From Lasiosphaeris hirsuta (taxonomy: Eukaryota; Ascomycota; Sordariomycetes; Sordariales; Lasiosphaeriaceae), in NCBI GenBank assembly GCA_030549175.1, contig JAUKUA010000003.1, positions 6,014,001-6,078,000 of the forward strand: a DNA stretch of 64,000 nucleotides, written 5' to 3'. Position 1 is the first letter of the stretch; each line of letters starts with the position of its first letter. This document shows positions 23,588 through 35,872 of the stretch, piece after piece. Below the pieces are notes generated by a model. The model searched no databases. It was not told the origin of the DNA and saw only the letters and a list, made by a program, of their open reading frames with translations. The position numbers and the translations under genes are program-made.

Positions 23588-25647
23588 CTACCATATCAAG
23601 ACTTCTTGGGATTTCCAATCTCGAACCTTTGGCTCCATATTTCTCGGCCGTAAGAAAGCAATCCTCCGGTATCCTCTCTGGTTCTTGTCCTCGTTTGCGT
23701 GCAACAGGAGTGCATAGTCCAGCGGCCGGATGTTGCTGCCGCCGTGCCAAGTAGCAATGTACACGACGAGCGTCCTTTTCCATTTAATGGAAGCTTGGGT
23801 GTTTTCAACATCGTAAAACACAACCCAGTCGTGCTCGAGTTTCTTGAGTTTTCGATAGTTCTTACATTGGGCCACCATTTTGAGCGATCCTACAATGGAA
23901 CTAACTGGCCCATCAGCAGTCTGCACCTGTTTCTCTTGAAGATCACAATCCAGAACGAAAGCCGGCCGCCTCCCAAATTCCTCCTGGATATGGATAAAGT
24001 CGTTCATGTAGTACTTGTACACCCTGCCGTCAAGAGACGCCCAGCTCCACGACGGAGCCCGATGGTAGCTCGGCCGGCTGGTGGCGAGACCGCTGTCAGC
24101 GCGGAGGCCTCGGTCCGCCTGCCACAGCAACCCCCGGGTCAAATCACTTCGCCACAGGCCCGCCAGGTACTCGTCGTGGACCATGCTCTTCCAGGCTTCT
24201 GAAAGGCCTGCCAATGCAACCAGTTTGTCACTCTGCTTGGTCAGCGACCGGGCCGTAAAGTCCACGACGATCTGGTGCCAGCGCAGAAAGGCGTTCTCCT
24301 TGTCCGTCAGGGGCCTGTCCGGCATGTGGCTGCTCAGCTCGGGATTGTGGTAGTTATGGACTGGTTTGGGAGCGGGAATGACGCTGGCGTCGCCCAGCAG
24401 CCGCTTGAAATGGCGCTCGTCAACATGCTCGAGTGTTGTATCGCCAATTCTGCCCCCCTCCGCGAGCGTCGTGGTCTGGCACTCCCAGAAGTGCTGCTGC
24501 GAGCAGACGTGGAGCACGCGGGGCGAGAGAAGCCTTTCTTGCAGGGTCCAGCCGCGTCCGTTCCATCGAGAAGCCGCCACCTCGGCCTCCCATGTCCGAG
24601 GGTTGGGGAAAATGTAAAGCCAATAATTCTGCTCGCTCTCTGGTAGGCCGTTGACGGCGAGGGGAACTATTGGTATCGGCCCCACCCCGTCCTCTCTTTT
24701 GGATAGGAATCCAGAGTGACTGTTGACGCCGAGCGTGGCGGCGAGAGAGAGCAACGCGTTCCCGTAGATCCCGGCCATCTTGCTGCTCTCAAGCCTCCAG
24801 TCGCTCGACGAGTCCTGTATTATGCAGAGGCTGTCAATCCAAAGATATCGCACGTCCAGCCGGCGGGAGAAGGTGACGGCGTCCTGGAATGTCTTGGGCA
24901 GGGTCGAAAACGGAAGGCTTTTCTTGTGCTGCGAAATGTTTGACGAGGTTGTCTGGACCGGGAGCGAACCCCCCCAGCAGTGGCTCAATGCGATGTAGCG
25001 ACCTTGGACGGGCCCCTCACAGAGGCGTGGCTCCTGTGTGCCGTCCGAAGGCCCGACATTGATGAGTCGGGATGGTATCACGTTCGGAAAGTGCTTCTTG
25101 TTGCATTGGGGATGGTTGGCAAGGCAGCTGCTGACCCAGCCATTGATCAAGTCGAGGGCGGTGTCGGCGAGTGGTTCACGAGAGATGGTTGTTCTGTTCC
25201 AGGTGCCGTCGGGTTGGACCAGCATGTCATCTACCACCAGTCAGAGACTGTGCAATAGAGGAGGCTGTTACTCACCTGGACAGACGAAGAGGTGGAAAGG
25301 TCCCCCCTAAGCTCTGCTGGCATCGTCTCCGACCCATCTTCGGGATACCTCACAGCGTCGATATCCCAAACCAAGGCAGCCTGGTTTCTGGTCTGGGTGC
25401 TATCACTGTTTACGTTCCGCTCAATCGTCCATATTACTCGAATCGAGCCCGTCACGGCCTTCCGAGGAGAGCTCACAAGCATGGACGAGCGCCAATCGTG
25501 GAAGCTGAGCAGGCGACACAGAGCGCATCGTGACTGCTGGATGTACGCCAAGTTTGGATACGAACAGTTTATTGGCGTGTAAGGAACGTCGGGTAGAATT
25601 TGTAAGACCGGGAGGCATTGCACACACAAGTTGACTGACGACTGCAT
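23588..25647 (-). CDS. HET-domain protein (heterokaryon incompatibility family)
   Basis: An upstream exon, about 25276-25647, starts MQSSVNLCVQCLPV. It encodes the usual N-terminal region with paired CxxC-type cysteines (SRCALCRLLSF). The main exon, 23588 to about 25230, holds the HET domain: YIALSHCWGG, then TFQDAVTFSRRLDVRYLWID and SLCIIQDSSSDWRLESSKMA, and the WNGRGWTLQERLLSPRVLHV block. HET proteins trigger cell death after fusion of unlike strains and also act in fungal NLR-type immunity; no partner domain is fused here. The intron between the exons (donor GTGAGT at 25275, acceptor TAG at 25231-25232, 45 nt) leaves a one-base phase conflict. The joined model therefore needs an indel, an unusual splice site or an assembly error. 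The main exon itself is fully open for about 547 codons. Confidence 0.8.
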
Positions 25648-26400
25648 GATTTGATCCTGGGGAGGAGAGAAGTGGAGATATGCTGAAGGTGAGTCAAAGT
25701 GTGCAAAAAAAACTTCAAGTTCACCATGGAGCAGATGACTTTCCCAGGCATCCAACATTGCGAGAGGCGAAAGCGGGGTAGCGAGCGTTACGTTGAACTG
25801 CCTACCGACAATAGATCCCGGAGAGGGCTGGCACATCGACGAAAGCTGAAACTTTGCCGCTGTAACCTCAACCGGGTACCGATGTCTCGGGACCTACTGC
25901 CTTGGACTTGTCAAGAAGCTTGGTGCTGGGGATGATTCGGGTCGATAATGACCAAAAGGAAGAAAAAAAGGGAGGAGGGGTAGCTGCGTAAGGTAAGGAA
26001 GGAGCGTTGAGCCTTGGATCCGAAAGATAAGTAGTGAATTATGCTTGCATGAGGTAGGTACCTTCCATTATTTGGGAGTGAAGACAAGCAAAAGTAGAAA
26101 GCACAACTAGGAACTCACTCCACGCCGAGAGCCTTTCCCATTCTTTAGGACGGGAAACAAGAAACTTGAAGCCGCACCAAGTAGTACCCTAGCTACTGTG
26201 CTAGGGCATAGCAGCTGCTTCAACTTGGAATCCAAATTCAATCCTCCAACGTGTCTCAAGATAGGTAGTGATAGAGGATTTACTAAAGGGGGGGGGGGGG
26301 GAGGGGTTGCCACTCCCAGACTTCCCGAACCCATCCTGACGAGATGATGTCTAATGTATGCGATTACTCAAATCGCCTCGGGGCTTCTCTCGGCGGCGGC
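25648..26400. other. Intergenic region
   Basis: Promoter of the HET gene (minus) and 3' flank of the F-box-like gene (minus). It includes a G tract at about 26288-26301. No gene is supported. Confidence 0.5.
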
Positions 26401-27303
26401 CTAGACCCCAGGCCAAATGTGAGAATCGTCTTCCGCAGCCACCGAGTCATCATCCAAGTCAGGATGCACCCCCGTCCACAATAGCTGAGGGACATCGATA
26501 TCTCTAAACCGATACTTATGCGTCACGACATTCCACCCCAGGCCACGCATGAGCTGCACCCACTCATCATCATCCCAAATACCAGGGCGCCAATACCTAT
26601 TGACAACGATATTCCCTGAGGGAACAACAGCCCGAAACTCTGAATCCAGCAAAGCCAAAGCCTCTTCGACCAGTCCTCTTTTGCGCACATAACGGTCAAG
26701 ATCCTGAGCCGTCCCAGCCACGATTTCCAGCGTGTCCAGACTCGTGCACCGCTCCCGTATCAAGCTGAGCATGAGGGGGTCAGACAGACAGCGGAGGGCC
26801 CCCTCTCCAGCACTTGGATACGTCTTGAAGCGAACAACAGGCACCGGCCGGCCGCGGCCTTCCTCAGGCCGTCGGCGGTCTAGGTTGGACCGGAACTGGG
26901 CCCTGACATGCGGCATGGGAATGCACAGATGGCGGATGTAGCGGGCGTTACTGGTGCCGATTCGGTTCAGAAACGCCGGGAGGGAGACGTGCTTGTTCGA
27001 GAAGACGGTAAAGATGTTTTGGCTGTAGAGTTGGTGGACCGCCTCGGTGTGGATTTGTTGACATGTCGCGAGGATGGCGGTGCTGGGGCCGGAATCGATG
27101 CCGGGCGGGGTGCATCGACAGTCCACGTCATTTTCGTCGTCAGAGTCTTCGAGGTTGTAGCGCCTGTGCTCTGGGAATCGTGGAGTTGTCCGGCGCAGTT
27201 CGCCCATGCAAATGCACACCTCGATGGGTTCGGATGAGATTAGGAGAATTGGGTAGATTTGGTTACGGATCTCGCCAGGGAGGTCGAGGAACCTGAATGA
27301 CAT
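26401..27303 (-). CDS. F-box-like hypothetical protein
   Basis: About 300 residues in one exon. The preferred start is the ATG at 27303, which opens straight into the F-box-like LDLPGEIRNQIYPILL; an upstream in-frame ATG at 27336 would add 11 residues. The rest is typical of the large group of fungal proteins with a short N-terminal F-box-like helix pair. It includes TAILATCQQIHTEAVHQLYS (the conserved 'ancestral helix' usually reading LLxTCRQIxxEA), NARYIRHLCIPMP, and RCTSLDTLEIVAG. Whether it binds Skp1 is unknown; most such proteins have no tested function. It is soluble, with no signal peptide. Confidence 0.7.
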   Translation of the reverse strand: MSFRFLDLPGEIRNQIYPILLISSEPIEVCICMGELRRTTPRFPEHRRYNLEDSDDENDVDCRCTPPGIDSGPSTAILATCQQIHTEAVHQLYSQNIFTVFSNKHVSLPAFLNRIGTSNARYIRHLCIPMPHVRAQFRSNLDRRRPEEGRGRPVPVVRFKTYPSAGEGALRCLSDPLMLSLIRERCTSLDTLEIVAGTAQDLDRYVRKRGLVEEALALLDSEFRAVVPSGNIVVNRYWRPGIWDDDEWVQLMRGLGWNVVTHKYRFRDIDVPQLLWTGVHPDLDDDSVAAEDDSHIWPGV

Positions 27304-28532
27304 GTTTACAGACACGCTAAATCCGAGACCGGCCATGTCAGCTGAGCGCTGTGCGCTGTGCGCTGTGCGCTGTTAGGATGAACCCAAAGAGTCAAGTGTG
27401 CGGACGTACAGACAGGTGGAAACAAACAATGAAGAACTGGGGACGAGGCATTTATCGCTAGCCGCTAGGGTAAGCAAAACAAGCATGCCAATGTCTCACT
27501 GCATTTCTACTCATTCTGCTAACCCAAATAGAGATGGCGTGTTGTGCTCAGCCCCCGCCCTGCTCTGTCGCTGCATCATGTCAGCACTCAACTGCCGGTG
27601 TTGGAGCCAGCCCGGAATACCTTCAAAAAAAACCTAGTACGGACAAACTTGTGTGCTGAATGCTCTGCACACTCTTTGGATAGGAAAATCATTTTTGGGG
27701 TTTGTTGAGTTGGTTTTGGGAAGGGGAAGCAAGCCACTTGCTGTGGATGGGGTACTGGTTTCTAGGGACTAGCAGCTTTATGAGCTGATGAATCAGATCC
27801 CCATGAGGGCTGTCGGTGGGCAGGGCACTGATCATGTTCGGTTCCAGGTACGGATAGTATTCACCAGAAGTCTCCACAAACGCTGCCAAAATGACTCATC
27901 AAAGGCGGTTGAAACGGCGCAACTGGGAAGCAAACTTTGGTCTTCTGATATGTCTGGAATTCGTGTGACATTGTTGTGGGCCCAGGTCCTGGTTCACTGG
28001 CAGCATCCGTCCCGGGTTGAGTGTCAATCGCCTGGGGGGGAGGGGAGGGGCATTTCTGCCTTGCAGAGCCGTGGCCAATGGCGTTTTTAGCATTCATGGG
28101 TAAGGGTTCCTCTTTGGATTTTTGAGCGAGGTCAAGCACTCCCCCACCTCCAATTTCCTCTGGTTCTGTCTCATTATTTACCATACCGAAAGTCTTCGCA
28201 CTGTTTGATCACACTGTTTGATCACACTGTGCATTCACTTATATAACTGGAATACAGAGGAACATCGTCACAACTTTGCAGCAATGGGACAGAGAGCAAT
28301 GAACCGGTGGTCTTTGAAGCCTCGTGCCCCTTCTTTGACAATTGTTTCAAGACAACTACAAAATGGCTTGATGGACACACCATCACCACCGGGCTTCCCC
28401 ATGCTTTGCGCGGAAGTCAACACATTCGCACTATCGTTGCTATCAACCACAGCGGTAGCACCCAACTCGGCAGGTCATTGCTGTCTTGAGAACTCCTAGC
28501 CTTTCCCTGAATCAGTCGTAGGATCCGGCGAG
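27304..28532. other. Intergenic region with a possible small ORF
   Basis: Contains a GCGCTGT tandem at about 27346-27372 and a direct repeat TGTTTGATCACAC at 28200-28226. A minus-strand ORF at 27861-28184 (107 codons, starting MVNNETEPEEIGGGGVLDLA) has plausible composition but no recognisable family and no clear downstream exon. I do not call it a gene. The last few hundred bases precede SPT3. Confidence 0.4.
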
Positions 28533-29960
28533 ATGAGCAACAAGGGCCCCAAATACCGGGACCAGATTCTCCTCGTGAGCTGAGCCATATTGGAGATATT
28601 TCCTCCCACACTCTAGACACCACACACTTCTTAGCTCCGGATACCGTCTTCCAGACAAGGATCGCTACCAACTATGAGCGCTAACCAGAGGCCCAGATGA
28701 TGCTGGTAGCCGGAGAGAAAGGCAGGCCCTCTCACGAGACCACGACACTGCTAGAGAATATCGTCCATGAACACGTAGTGCACATGGTAAGCTGACCATC
28801 CACACATCCCCTGCCGACACCATGTCATCAATAACACGAGGGAAAGCTGGTCACCGCCAGGGACCTGGCAGCGCGGCGCGGCTCGGCCCGATTTACGGTG
28901 AACGACCTCCTTTTCCAAGTGCGGCACAACCCAGCGCGGATCGGGCGGCTCCGCAACTTCCTCCGCTGGCGACGGATCCGAAAGACGGCGACCAAGATGA
29001 CGGAGCGAAAGCCCGGCGACGGCGGCGAGCTCGACATGGACAACGACGATGCCGAGGCCATCCTCGCCGAGGAGAGCGGCGGCGAGGCCGAGGCCGGCGG
29101 GGGAGCCGGAGTGCCGACGGCGGGGCCAGCCCCCGGCATAGACATGTTCGCGCCGCCGCTGCCGTGGTCCATCGCCTCCTTCTTCCCGCACGCACGCGAC
29201 GTCCTCGCGGGGATCGACCTCGACGACGACGACGATGACGACAACGACGATGACGACGAGGGGGACGCGCTGGAGATGGTCGACGACCGCGACCGACTTC
29301 TCCCCAGCTTCCGACCACGCAACCCGAACTCGCGGCTCGCGCGGCTGCTCAAGGACGACGAGCGCACGCGCGCCATGACGCCGGCCGAGTACGCGGCGTG
29401 GTCGGACGCGCGCACGGGCGGCTCGTTCCTGCTGCGCAAGAAGCAGCTGTTCCGCGAGTGGGCCGGGCTGGGCGTCGTCGCCGACTACAAGGCGAGCGAG
29501 GAGGTCCTGGGCATCCTGGGCTTCCTGGTCAGCGAGTGGGTGCAGTCCATCACCGAGGAGGCGCTGCGTATCAAGCGGCAGGAAGAAGAAGAAGAGGAGG
29601 AGGAGGAGGAGGAGGAGGAGGAGGAGGAGGAGGAGGAGGAGGAGGAGGAGGAGGAGGAGGAGGAAGAGGCCGGTGGCGGCGGCGTGGGCGGCAAGATGAG
29701 GGAGTCCCCCTTCGGGCCCGCGCGCGGGGTGGTGTCGGTTGATCTGTTGGCTGGGGATGGGGAGGACGGGGAGGGGGCGGACACGGCTATCGGGCCAAGA
29801 CATGTGAGAGCGGCCGTGGAGAGTTTGCTGGCTCTGCCCAAGAGGAAGCGGGCCTTGCTGAACGGGTCAAGGTTGCGTTATCCTTGCAGGTTTAGATTGG
29901 TAAGTTTGCCTGCTCGCTCGTTCAATCTTGGTCCGAAGTGCTAACCTGCCCAAGCTCTGA
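28533..29960 (+). CDS. SPT3: SAGA complex subunit Spt3 (TBP-interacting histone-fold protein)
   Basis: Four exons: 28533-28574, 28691-28786, 28847-29899 and 29955-29960, giving 398 residues with phase 0 at every junction. The N-terminal histone fold is recognisable from HETTTLLENIVHEHVVHM and LVTARDLAARRGSARFTVND, followed by VRHNPARIGRLRNFLRWRRI. A linker contains acidic runs. Then comes the family block AMTPAEYAAWSDARTGGSFL and KQLFREWAGLGVVADYKASE and EVLGILGFLVSEWVQSITEE. The C-terminus GPRHVRAAVESLLALPKRKR and the final RYPCRFRL-L match the Spt3 end. Spt3 sits in the nucleus, binds TBP and helps SAGA deliver it to promoters. Oddities are an about 30-residue pure Glu tract, a last coding exon of two codons, and a first intron whose best in-frame acceptor is GAG rather than the neighbouring CAG. 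Confidence 0.85.
29580..29668 (+). repeat. (GAG/GAA)n trinucleotide repeat coding poly-Glu in SPT3
   Basis: An almost uninterrupted run of about 29 GAG/GAA codons within the SPT3 reading frame. In other Spt3 proteins, as I recall them, this position after ALxVK is a short acidic linker, so the run is an expansion. Length is likely polymorphic. Confidence 0.8.
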
Positions 29961-30337
29961 GATGTTGTCTCACAGAGACGGGGGGGGGGGGGCGGTCCAT
30001 TGAGGGCCACAAGGTGCTAAATCATGAATCATGACGGTAATGATATTCTACAGCTCATCATTAGTAGCGACGCAGCTTGTCAACTTTGAGAATATAAAAA
30101 GAGTGTGAATTAAGTCTCTTTCCCAAGTCCGAAATGCCATGATATTTACTTGCAGGTACTCCTAATGTTGCTGCAACATCCCAATGACTACAATTTACCC
30201 TTCCTCTGCGCTAACCATGGCGATGACACCTTTTTGTCAGACAGCAAATATCGCTCTCATTATCCCGTTCAAGTCGTCGTGAAATCATCATAGCCCAACC
30301 AACGATGCCCCTTTTATGAAAATGACAAACTATCCCT
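29961..30337. other. Convergent intergenic region
   Basis: 3' flanks of SPT3 (plus) and the FAD oxidoreductase gene (minus). Includes a G tract at about 29980-29991. Nothing else seen. Confidence 0.5.
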
Positions 30338-33229
30338 TCAATCCTCATCGACACGGAACAGCGCCAACGCCATGGCGTCAGACAGGACTGACCCACTCGG
30401 ACGCTTGACGCTGAGGAGCCGTGTCAAGTTGACCTCACCTCCGCTGCCAACGGTCCCGCTATAGCCGGGGGATACCGGCCAGCTGTGCGCTTCTCCGAGA
30501 TACCCCTCGCCCGCATAACTCGAAATGTCTTCGGTGATGGTGAAGTCATCATCATCCTCGCTCCTGGTCCCTGGCACACTTAGGCAGCTCACATTGCTGT
30601 ACCGCCTTGTGCTAGGCAGGGTGGGGGACAGGGGGGAGGGTAGCTTGTTGTTGGTGGCGTTGCTCCGGCGGAGACTGCCGGCGCTGGGCTCGAGGAAGCC
30701 CTTATTACTATTACTGAGGGGAGTGGGCTGCTGCACGGGCGCGTCCATGCTTCGCCGGCTGTCCATGCTGATGCGGCTGTCCATGCTCGTGCGGCCCATA
30801 GGGTTGGGCGACTTGGACCGGGTGCGCGGGGCCTCGAAGCGGGCGTTGGACGGGGCCGGGCCGGTGCCGGGGGGCCGGGTCTTGGCGGCTTCCTTCTCCT
30901 TGCTCTTCTCGATGGTGAGCATGCCCCACAGCTGCTGCATCCACTTTTGCTTCTCCTCGGGCTTCATGGAGCGGATGGGCAGGACCTCGGCGCCGGCCAT
31001 CTCGCGCGTGGGCCAGGGGAAGCTGACGGCCATCTCGCGCAGGGTCTGGCTGTGCATCTGGCGCAGGACGATGCGGATCTGGGGTTCGATGTTGGCCTCG
31101 TGCTTGAAGGCCCAGTCGTCGCGGCGCTCGAGGCGGTCGCCGATCTGCGTCATGGCGCCGACGAGCCACTCGAGAGCGACCTCGTCGGGAACCGAGGCGG
31201 CCTTGCTGAGCAGCCAGCCCAGCATCTCGGGGGTGCCTGACTGGTTGAGGATGGGGATGCTGCGCTTGTCGTGCTCGCGGTTCTGGAGCTTGAGGATGAA
31301 GTCGTTGTACTCCTTCATGGCGCTCAGCTGCAGCCCGGCGAACCGCCCTCCGTTGAGCGCGTGCACGATCTCATCGCCGAGGGCGATTCCCGCTTTGATG
31401 CCGCTGTTGAGCCCACGTCCGGGCCAGAAGTGGACGGTCTAGACGCAAAACATGTCAGCAAACAATAATTTTTCTGGATTTTCTTGGGTAAAATGTTTGA
31501 TGGTGGCCAGGGGGTGCACCGTGCCGCGCAGTGGAAGATAGATGTTGCTGCCGCTGCTGCTGCTGCTGCTTGCCCAGTGCAGTGCGTTGATGCGCTGCAG
31601 CGGCTGATTGTGGGGAAGGTGCGACGGGAGATGATGTGCTGACCACCGGAAATCCCCCACCATTCGAGACATCGAACCACGAGCGGAAAAGAGAAAAATG
31701 AAGACCAGAAGAAAAGCAAAACATACCATGAGCGCGTCGCCTGCTAGTGCCACGAGAGCGTGCGGGCGATGCACGAAGCGCGAATCCTCCAGCGGCAACA
31801 TCTGCACACCCTCGCGGACGGCTTGCACGACGATGGGGATGCGCACGACATTGATGACCTCGCTTTCCTTGAAGCCAAACAGCTTCAGCCCGTCCTCGAT
31901 CGACTTCCACTCTGGCGAATTGCGGTCCTCAGACGGCGCGAAGACCCTCCCCTCGTCGAACCCTTCCGGAATGCTCCCGTCGGGTCTTCGCAAACACGCC
32001 GGGCGGCCAAAGTGGATCGGCTGGCCGTCGACACTCAGCATCTTCTCCCACTCCTCCTCGGTGAGCTGCATGTTGAGGTATCCCCGCCCGTCGTGGTCGC
32101 TCGCGTTGAGCAGGTAGCGCGTTTGCCCGAGCGTCAGGAACATGTTGAGCGGCTGACTCCACGGCAGGCCGGCTTTCGGGCCGCGGTCAAAGGCCAGGCC
32201 CAGCGCGTAGCTCTTGCCGCGCTCGTTCTCGTACCCCCGGAAATAGCTCCTGCGCACCCACGACGCCGCCCCGTCGGTCCCCAGCAGCACGTGGAAGTCG
32301 CCGCACTTGCCCTCTGCGAGCTCCTCGCGCGTGACACCCTCGGCGTGCAGATGGATCAGGCCCCGGAACTCGTCGGCCTGGCACCGCTTCAGGAACCGGT
32401 CCTCGACCTTGCGGATCTGGATGTTGGCTGAGCCCGGCCACACCCGCTCGGGCCGGCCCTGGAAGAGCGCCTGGTACGACCCCTCGGTCAGCAGCGTCGT
32501 CACCGAATCCTGCAGCGTAACCACCTGGTCGCGGCGCTTGGCGTCGGGCGGGTAGTCGAAGACGCCGTTCTTGTCCATCACCCACCGCCGCTCCCACACG
32601 TGCACCTCCACCTTGCCCGCGCCTTTTTCCGCGAGTGAGATGGCTGAGGCGAGGCCTGTGGGGCCGCCGCCGATGATGCACACGCGTAGCCGGCCGGCCG
32701 GGTACCGGTACCGCACAAGTTCGCCGTACGGCAGGGGCTCGAGGTTTCGGTGCAGTGTCGGGTCGAAGAAGAAGTCGAGGATGGACTTGTGCCGCTCCGA
32801 GAAGGCCGTCTCGGGGAACTTGGACCGGACCAGCATGAACCGGACGGCCTGCAGCATCGGTGTTGCGATGAAGTCGGCGTGGCGGTTACCATAGATGTTC
32901 ATCTGTATGGAGAAAGCTATGGCCGCGACGTTGCGGTTCTGCGTCTGGTCGGCGACAATGGCGCGCAGCGCCATGTTGATGTTAGGGTCGCCGTTCATGC
33001 TGGCGAAGCGCAGCAAGAAGATGCGCGCCCGGTCTAGATCGCTCCGACTGGGATCCGGGCCGCCCCAGGCCTCCTCGTATACCCGTGGGAAGAGCATGAC
33101 ATCGTCGAAGCTAGCTTCTGCCGGATTCGGGGCCGCGGGGGAGTTGACGGCCGAGATATTTGCGGGTCGCTGGCGGAAGGCGAGCCCCGGCGGTGGCACC
33201 GAAGGTGCAAGAGTCTTGACGCCGCCCAT
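30338..33229 (-). CDS. FAD-dependent oxidoreductase/monooxygenase-like protein
   Basis: Exon 1 is 31727-33229 and exon 2 is 30338-31438, giving about 867 residues. The 288-nt intron has a GTATGT donor and a TGCTGACATG branch region before GTCTAG; phases agree. An N-terminal extension of about 150 residues precedes the Rossmann dinucleotide motif RVCIIGGGPTGLASAISLAE. Downstream are KRRDQVVTLQDSVTTLL, the FAD-proximal VLLGTDGAASWVRR, and ALVALAGDALM continuing across the intron into TVHFWPGRGLNSGIKAGIAL, the second FAD-binding element in place of the usual GD...P..G.G. A helical region and a Ser/Arg-rich disordered tail (SMDSRISMDSRRSMD repeats) follow. The fold suits a group A-like flavoprotein hydroxylase. 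The substrate is unknown. An upstream in-frame ATG at 33400 would add 57 residues, but that stretch looks like leader sequence. Confidence 0.8.
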
Positions 33230-35872
33230 GGTCGAGATGGGATTCAGTGGTGGCTTCTTATTTCGATGTGGCCTCAGCCGTGCTTTGAACCTTGGTGAAA
33301 AAGAAAATACTCGCTCTTCGGGTGGACCAAGTGGTGAGGCGGGAGCTCCCTGATAATCTAGGGGCTGTGTTAGCAGCATTGTGGATGATTTGCCGGGCAT
33401 GTTGCGGGCCGAGATGCAAAACCACGGGCGGAAAAGACACGATTACAGAGAAACACAAACACCAAACGAAACGTCGAGGCAATACTGTTTCCCGCAAGGG
33501 TTATATCATCTGAACCTCGTCAAGGCCGTTCCTATTGCCCTGGGAGAGCTCTGGTGCCTTTTAAGGGGGACGGGAGGCGGCCTTGCCACAAGTGGATGGA
33601 CGGTGTTCCAACGCAGGGCAGAGGGGAGTCGAGGACTGGACGAGACGCACTCACAACAACCGGGTGGGCCACACTGCTATTCCAGTCTCGGGCCAGTCCA
33701 AATGGCGTTGGGTGGTCAGGCAGGAGACGGCCGTGGTCTGCCAGTTAGGCCTCGATACACACCCGTGAGGCGCGGAATTGGGGGGTTGACGGCGTCTCGG
33801 GTTGGCACTGCGCCCGGAACTGGTGGAACTGGTGGAACTGGTGGAACTGGTGGAACTGGTGGAACTGGTGGAACGGTATTGGGCTTCTTAGAACGAGAAG
33901 ACGACGAGCAAACAATCACTTTGCTTTTATCAGGGCGTCTATCTGTGCCCAGAAAAATCGACAGGCCTTCCCAAAAATGGCGCGGCGCCAATCACCGCCC
34001 GAGGTCGAACATCCCGACGGGGACACCACCTCCAGACACCTCCATGGCTGCAAAGCTTGGATCTCTCGAGTCACTTGGCCCTGGCTCCCGAGACGCCCCG
34101 TGGTTGGACGCCACGACTCTAGAGTTCTAGAAGCTAGACACAGGCCGCACAGAGGTAGGTGGGGTGCTATTTCGAGAGGCGGTCGCTAACGCGATGGCAG
34201 GCCAAAAGAGAGTGTGTGAGTGAGCGTGACTCTGCAACTTTGCGACCTGGCCGGTTTTAGTCTGGCCTGGGCCTGATTTTGCTCAGGATTGAAGTTGAAG
34301 TTCACGTGTTTCAGGTCATTCAGCCGTTGCTCTGCACAATCTGCAGACTGCAAGGGAGCAAGACGGCGCCATCTGGAACCGACCACTTGGCGCACTGCGC
34401 CCGTTCGGCCGCCGTTTCATCCGGCCACAAGAGGCCAAAATTGGAGGTTGCAAATGGATGATGTCCAGTGACGCGACGACACAAATTCCATGCAAGCGCC
34501 AGCCGTGTCGAACCGCCAGGGACCAACCGACGGCCAGCCACTTCCCCTTCTCTTTCACTTTGAGCGCTCATAGGGACTTGCTTTGCTTGGGAATGCCGCG
34601 CCGAGTGTCTGGTAGCGTTTGCAGTCTGCTCCAATGCGCCACCGGGAGTGTGCATGTGTCGCACATTAGCAGCACCCACCCAAGCCGCCGCAGACTGACT
34701 CACCGCGACCGCGATCGGGGATCTTTTCAAGATCAAGCCTAATCCCGGTTTTCTTCTGTGGCGCCTCTGGTGCACTCCGAGCTGAAGCGTTGTTATCTGA
34801 GCTGAACCCTCGTTTGCAGAGTTTCAAGGCTTTCTGCGAAGTTTGGAAGCCCTGCTACCGAGCTAATAAAGCACCTACCAGCTCCGGGGCCAAGATCCGA
34901 GGATTTCTTCCCTCTGCCATACAGCGCACATCAACGCGGGATGGAAGGTGCTTATCTTTGCGCGGAACGTGTTACTAGTCTTGGAGCGCATCCCAAACTA
35001 CATTGCAGCGATGCACTATGCGCATTTGACATGCTGAAAACAGGAGATGCACCTGAGCCAAGTCGTCGGCCACGCTCTCAATACCAAGTGGTCCAAACAA
35101 TACGCCTCCCCCCATCAAGTCATCTCGAACTCGATTAATCGAGACACACGCGTTTGATGATATCGTTTTACTTGCTCCAACTGCCTCGCTGAAACGGGCG
35201 AACACACTACCCTTTTCGGGAACACAAAGATACTTGCATAAATCCTTCCGCCCCCAACGCCGACAATGATACCAAAACAAGTCTATCGAATCGCGATGCC
35301 TTCAAACATGTCAACCTGCCCCCACCGTTCGCCTAATCCTAAGAAGGTAAGGTCCAAAAACCTGCGCAAATCTCAAGGCCGTTGCTAAAAGGGTTCTGTC
35401 AACCATCCACCGACGTTCATGTCGGGCTATCATTGACATCAGGCTGCTTCGATAGGTATTCAGGTAGCATTACGTCTGTCGGCGATGCCTTACCGCGCCC
35501 GGTAGGGCTTTAGATATCCTGATGAGGCGGATCCTGCAAGTGCACTTTCGGTCGTTGTGGCGTTCAGCATTGTGTGAGCAGCCCCCAACAGACAGCGGAC
35601 GGCCGCTGGGGCGCTTGGGGATTGGTCCAATGGCAGCAGGTTAGTCCTGTTGTTCACTGGCGGACTGCATCCGACAGAGCCCATAGCGCAGCCTAGTGCA
35701 ATTTTTATTTCACAACTTGGACCGCCATCTGTCAATAGGCCCCATCTATATTTTGTTACCGAGATATCTCTTTTGGGGGGATGTCTACTAACCAAGCCCG
35801 CGAACATGTCTACAAAGCAGAATATAAGGGCAATACACAATCACCCAAGTCTGTATCCCCACCATCTCGCCA
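33230..35872. other. Long intergenic region with a 9-bp minisatellite
   Basis: No supported gene over 2.6 kb. The tandem GGTGGAACT array is listed separately. Overlapping ORFs on both strands near 34.2-34.8 kb translate to arbitrary sequence. The first part is the promoter of the FAD oxidoreductase. Confidence 0.5.
33821..33874. repeat. 9-bp minisatellite GGTGGAACT
   Basis: About six near-perfect tandem copies of a 9-base unit (GGAACTGGT in another register), ending in GGTGGAACGG. The tandem translates as Gly-Thr-Gly in one plus frame, but no gene context supports coding. Confidence 0.85.

Noticed and set aside
29485..29841. Minus-strand poly-Ser ORF
   Set aside because: Antisense of the SPT3 poly-Glu tract.
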